Origin: Paraflavitalea soli
Lineage (GTDB): Bacteria > Bacteroidota > Bacteroidia > Chitinophagales > Chitinophagaceae
NCBI RefSeq assembly: GCF_003555545.1
Contig: NZ_CP032157.1
Location: 5,708,546-5,772,545 of the forward strand
DNA: 64,000 nt
Direction: 5' to 3'
Shown: positions 60,870-64,000 of the stretch, piece by piece
Position numbering within the stretch: position 1 is the first letter of the stretch
How the letters are laid out: each line of letters opens with the position of its first letter
Position numbers and translations under genes: made by a program
The notes under the pieces: generated by a model
The model's database searches: none
Told to the model about the DNA's origin: nothing
What the model saw: the letters and a program-made list of their open reading frames with translations, nothing else

Positions 60870-61811
60870 TTATCTTTTCAATAACGAATAGTTTTTAAAT
60901 CCACCGATCTGCGTACCTCCCAACAATGACTCCTCTACTATTGTCAATAGCCGGTACTTCAGCCGGTCATGTTTTTGCTCCATACCAGCAGGTGGTTTAA
61001 CCCCTATCTGATCCGCCCAGTCAAACTTTTTAATAAAGTCCTTCATCACCGCAGGATGGGCTTCTTTGAATGCTGCCACCCGCGCCAACGTCCCGTAATC
61101 AAAATCGATCGACTGACTTTCAAATATCTGCCCCGCCTTTGCTTCCCCATGAATATCTGCCGCAAAAGATTGCCTTCTTTTCTGCATCAGGCGTGGCGGC
61201 CTTACCCAGCCATAATGATATACTGTAGCATCTACCGCGGCACACTTCAATTTATAAGTATGCTGTTTCTGAAAATAATCCTTCCCATCAAAATTAGGTA
61301 TGCGGCGGAACGATTGCGCATCCTTCCAGGAATGAATATCCGGATCATTACGTATAATACGTATTTCTTTAGGATAGAAGGCATGTGAAACAATATACCG
61401 TGAATAACTACCCCAGAAATGCCGGTACCTAAACACCAACCCTTCCACCTCTTTATCATCCAGCAACTCCTCGCACCGCGACCTGATCACCGGCAAATAC
61501 TTTTCATGGATCACCTCATCACTTTGCAGGTAAAATAACCAGTCACCCTTACAGGCATTTTTTGCCACATCCGTTTGCTGCGCATACACACTCGCATGCG
61601 TATAGGTATTCAGGTCCCACTCAGTATGTATGATCCTGATCTTATCAGAATTAATTTGTTGGATCTCCGAAAGCGTCTGGTCATCAGCATCCCCTTTCCC
61701 AAGGGCTATTACAAACTCGTCCACGATCGGTAAAATAGACAGGATCGATTCCTTTACCGGGTAATAAAGCTTCGTGGCGTTGCGTACAAAACTAAATCCG
61801 CTGATCGTCAT
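60870..61811 (-). CDS. Glycosyltransferase-like protein
   Basis: 313 aa from ATG 61811 (MTISGFSFVRNATKLYYPV); the frame opens earlier with TTG at 61841, which adds ten residues unlike the family. GT-A-like start (VDEFVIALGKGDADDQT), then GDWLFYLQSDEVIHEKYLP with the DxD-type QSDE motif. Related proteins act in lipopolysaccharide or surface-glycan synthesis. Sits between a GT2 gene (69-nt gap) and meaB (0 nt). Confidence 0.82.
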   Translation of the reverse strand: MTISGFSFVRNATKLYYPVKESILSILPIVDEFVIALGKGDADDQTLSEIQQINSDKIRIIHTEWDLNTYTHASVYAQQTDVAKNACKGDWLFYLQSDEVIHEKYLPVIRSRCEELLDDKEVEGLVFRYRHFWGSYSRYIVSHAFYPKEIRIIRNDPDIHSWKDAQSFRRIPNFDGKDYFQKQHTYKLKCAAVDATVYHYGWVRPPRLMQKRRQSFAADIHGEAKAGQIFESQSIDFDYGTLARVAAFKEAHPAVMKDFIKKFDWADQIGVKPPAGMEQKHDRLKYRLLTIVEESLLGGTQIGGFKNYSLLKR

Positions 61812-61880
61812 GGAATAATAACATTTATGAAAATTTGACAACTCCCCCTGCCCGCCATGGCTGCTGCTGTGGGAAACCCG

Positions 61881-62645
61881 TCACTTTTTATTCTTTCGCT
61901 GCAACTCCAGCAACTTGGCATACTTGGCAAAAGTTTGATAAGAAACAGTACGCGCAATCATCAATCCATCCAACCCGTCCAGGAAACCACGTTTCAAAAT
62001 ATAACCCGAAATAAAGGCTGCCACAGGACTGATCAGCAATTTGATCGGTGAGGTCTTTTTACCTTGTTCATACATCGCCTGCGCCTGTATGCTCGTAAAT
62101 TTATTGAGCTGTGCAATATGTTCAGAAAAAGTATAATAAGAATAATGCAAAATATCACCCGGCAGGCGCGTCACCTTCGCCCCCACCGCCATTTCCATCC
62201 GGTCATGCGGATTAACCCCTCCCCACCTGCCTTTGCGGCGATCAAATATCCGCAGTTTCCGGTCCGGATACCAGGTGCCGTGCCTGATCCATTTCCCGCA
62301 ATAATTGGTACAGCGGTTCATAACATACCCATCCGCATCAAAACCATCCCGCTTCACCTGCATGATAGCTGCTTTCAACACATCATCTACGGCCTCATCT
62401 GCATCCAGCGATAAAACCATGTCATGCGATGCCTGGTCCAACGCAAAATTTTTCTGCTCTATATACCCCAAAAAAGCCTGCTCTATAAAACGTACCCCAA
62501 ACTCACCGCATATTTTCTTGGTACCATCAACACTCAGCGAATCCACCACCACTACCTCATCCGCCAGCCCACGCACACTTTCCAGGCACCGCCCTATGTT
62601 TTTTTCCTCATTAAACGTAATGATCACAACAGATAAAAATGACAT
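61881..62645 (-). CDS. Family 2 glycosyltransferase, WaaE/KdtX-like
   Basis: 254 aa. GT2 catalytic half: LSVVIITFNEEKNIGRCLESV, ADEVVVVDSLSVDGTK, and LSLDADEAVDD (DxD). The C-terminal half has YPDRKLRIFDRRKGRWGG and a basic amphipathic region, typical of WaaE/KdtX-type lipopolysaccharide core glucosyltransferases at the inner membrane. First gene of a short minus-strand unit with the second glycosyltransferase and meaB. Confidence 0.87.
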   Translation of the reverse strand: MSFLSVVIITFNEEKNIGRCLESVRGLADEVVVVDSLSVDGTKKICGEFGVRFIEQAFLGYIEQKNFALDQASHDMVLSLDADEAVDDVLKAAIMQVKRDGFDADGYVMNRCTNYCGKWIRHGTWYPDRKLRIFDRRKGRWGGVNPHDRMEMAVGAKVTRLPGDILHYSYYTFSEHIAQLNKFTSIQAQAMYEQGKKTSPIKLLISPVAAFISGYILKRGFLDGLDGLMIARTVSYQTFAKYAKLLELQRKNKK

Positions 62646-62736
62646 GCGCGGCTTTTTACAAAGGCGTAAAAATAGGCATTTCAGGCCGGTGTGAATTGCG
62701 CTTTTTTAACGCAATCCGATTTCGTTACTTTGTACC

Positions 62737-63387
62737 ATGACTAATTTCATTCCCATATTTCCTTTGGGTATTGTAGTGTTTCCCGGTGAAAAAGTGCACC
62801 TGCATATTTTTGAACCCCGCTACAAACAACTGATCAATGAATGCTACGAAAGTAAAAAGCCCTTTGGAATACCTACAGTAGTCAACAACAAGTTACAGGA
62901 AATGGGTACCCTGGTGCAGGTTACAGACATCGTTCAAACCTACGACAATGGCGAAATGGATGTAAAAACCCAGGGATTGAAAGTATTCCGCACCCTGGAA
63001 GTGATCAAGGCCGTTCCCGACAAACTGTACAGCGGCGCCATCGTCAACTACCCCGAAAACGATGAAGATGCCGGCAACCGCCAGCTCATGCAAAAAGTGA
63101 TCGCCGGCGTCAAAGAGTTACACCGCCTCCTCAACGTTAGCAAGGATTTCAAAAAACCAGAGGAACTCCTCCAATCCTACGATGTAGGCCACCATGCCGG
63201 CCTTTCACTCGAAGAAGAATATGAGTTGCTGGGGCTGTTGAAAGAACTGCAACGCCAGGAATACATCAAGCGCCACTTGCAAAAGGTATTACCCATGCTC
63301 ATGGAAATGGAACAGCTGAAGGAAAAAGTAAAGCTCAATGGCCACTTTCGCAACCTGTCTGCTTTCGACCTCGACCTGGATATCTAG
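62737..63387 (+). CDS. LON peptidase substrate-binding domain protein
   Basis: 216 aa consisting only of the LON N-terminal domain: FIPIFPLGIVVFPGEKVHLHIFEPRY near the start, then the helical part with LSLEEEYELLGLLKELQRQEY. No ATPase or protease domain, so it is not Lon itself. Stand-alone LON-domain proteins are common in Bacteroidota and of unknown role. Next gene on the same strand is coaX (70 nt). Confidence 0.88.
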   Translation: MTNFIPIFPLGIVVFPGEKVHLHIFEPRYKQLINECYESKKPFGIPTVVNNKLQEMGTLVQVTDIVQTYDNGEMDVKTQGLKVFRTLEVIKAVPDKLYSGAIVNYPENDEDAGNRQLMQKVIAGVKELHRLLNVSKDFKKPEELLQSYDVGHHAGLSLEEEYELLGLLKELQRQEYIKRHLQKVLPMLMEMEQLKEKVKLNGHFRNLSAFDLDLDI

Positions 63388-63418
63388 CCCCATCGGCAGC
63401 AAATGATCAGCGCAAAAG

Positions 63419-63453
63419 ATTCTGTATTCTGTCTTCTATATTCTGTATTCTTG
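63419..63453 (+). repeat. Heptamer array, 5 x 7 nt, directly before coaX
   Basis: Five units of ATTCTGT with two variants (CTTCTAT, ATTCTTG) end 4 nt before the coaX ATG and begin 31 nt after the LON-domain gene stop. Most regular of the arrays; it must form the coaX leader. Confidence 0.8.
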
Positions 63454-63457
63454 TACT

Positions 63458-64000
63458 ATGTCCCAAACAACGCTTTGCTTCGACTTTGGCAATACCAGGC
63501 TAAAATGCGCCGTATTTGAAGGAGACACCCTCAAAGAAATGCTGGTATTGGAAAATGATCAGGATGATACCATCCAGGGCCTCATCCGGCAATACCGACC
63601 GGCAAAATCCATCCTTTCCTCCGTCATCAGCCACAATCCGGATATGGAAACTCTGTTGGCAGCAGCTACCCGCTTCCACAAGCTGGACCATCATTCCCGC
63701 CTGCCCGTTACCACCCCCGTAGGAAAACCGGAAGATATTGGGGCCGACCGCCTCGCCATGGTAGTGGCCGCCGTTCACCTGTTCCCCGGAAAAAATAACC
63801 TGGTGATAGGCCTGGGCACCGCTATTACCTATAACTTCGTCAACAAATACCATGAATTCATAGGAGGGGGTATTTCACCCGGTATGGAAATGCGGTTTAA
63901 GTCCCTGCACCACTATACTGCAAAGCTCCCCCTGGTCAAAAAAGACTGGAATCTATCCCTCATTGGCTACGACACCCGAACCAACATATTAAGTGGAGTT
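63458..64000 (+). CDS. coaX: Type III pantothenate kinase, N-terminal part (partial)
   Basis: 181 codons run from ATG 63458 off the right edge. ASKHA-fold kinase: phosphate-1 motif CFDFGNTRLKCAVF, VTTPVGKPEDIGADRLAMVVAA (type III GADR motif) and IGLGTAITYNFV (phosphate-2), then GGGISPGMEMRFKSLHHYTAKLP. It phosphorylates pantothenate, the first step of coenzyme A synthesis. The start lies 4 nt after a heptamer repeat array. Confidence 0.93.
   Translation, partial: MSQTTLCFDFGNTRLKCAVFEGDTLKEMLVLENDQDDTIQGLIRQYRPAKSILSSVISHNPDMETLLAAATRFHKLDHHSRLPVTTPVGKPEDIGADRLAMVVAAVHLFPGKNNLVIGLGTAITYNFVNKYHEFIGGGISPGMEMRFKSLHHYTAKLPLVKKDWNLSLIGYDTRTNILSGV

Noticed and set aside
1-64000. Search by eye for CRISPR arrays, IS elements, prophage genes, rRNA and tRNA
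   Set aside because: No regular repeat-spacer pattern, transposase or integrase product, or cloverleaf was seen; weak or unusual tRNAs could still be missed without a dedicated search.

Overview
The window looks like ordinary chromosome from a Bacteroidota bacterium, most probably family Chitinophagaceae. The evidence is a gliding lipoprotein gene (gldH), TonB-plug/beta-barrel outer-membrane proteins, BatD, LytS/LytTR regulator pairs, DUF2911 and DUF3857 proteins, and many promoters of the Bacteroidota type (TTG, 17-24 nt, TAnnTTTG) in place of Shine-Dalgarno-led starts. The genus is an inference; I cannot place it further. About 60 genes are packed on both strands. I saw no rRNA, tRNA, CRISPR array, insertion sequence or prophage.

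Layout. 1-7.1 kb: the tail of a 3-hydroxyacyl-CoA dehydrogenase, an extended SDR reductase, an exported carboxypeptidase-regulatory-like protein, a beta-propeller LytS kinase with its LytTR regulator, and an LpxD-like acyltransferase. 7.2-13 kb: a hairpin/terminator leader or small RNA, an RluE-type pseudouridine synthase, YicC, gldH with an OmpR-type two-component pair, and BatD. 13-22 kb: SDR, YjjG-type HAD phosphatase, a CPBP protease-cdsA-psd phospholipid block, DusB, M28 peptidase lipoprotein, and ALDH-GPx-membrane protein. 22-29 kb: a serine hydrolase with five tandem repeats, a candidate small RNA, a DUF3857 protein, a frameshifted MocR regulator and a GreA/B-C-like protein. 29-36.9 kb: class-A-like serine hydrolase, GH9-NodB fusion enzyme, fatty acid desaturase, fatty acid hydroxylase and a GNAT-like protein. 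37-42.6 kb: two large paralogous outer-membrane barrels. 42.7-50.5 kb: exported RidA-like protein, TIGR02757 protein, LysE exporter, trans-sulfuration enzyme, asparagine synthase, tandem DUF2911 proteins and AcpH. 46.1 kb and 50.9-52 kb: three small exported PepSY-like paralogues. 52-64 kb: deoxyhypusine-synthase-like protein, rpiB, tatC, CNNM/CBS protein, gmk, a four-gene operon of two envelope proteins plus LytS/LytTR, meaB, two glycosyltransferases, a LON-domain protein and the start of coaX.

Most genes are housekeeping or envelope functions: lipid A and phospholipid synthesis, lipid modification, LPS glycosylation, secretion, outer-membrane barrels and surface hydrolases. The accessory signal is mostly in the DNA between genes. 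There is a family of short degenerate tandem repeats (7- or 8-nt units, usually four per array) that mostly begin a few bases after stop codons. Two abutting 19-bp palindromes lie just before the second barrel gene. Two promoter-hairpin-terminator units look like small RNAs or attenuators. One conserved block sits 193-195 bp upstream of two PepSY-like genes, and one intergenic region has four mutually complementary arms. I found no obvious large new multi-gene system; these non-coding elements are the best candidates for undescribed biology here.
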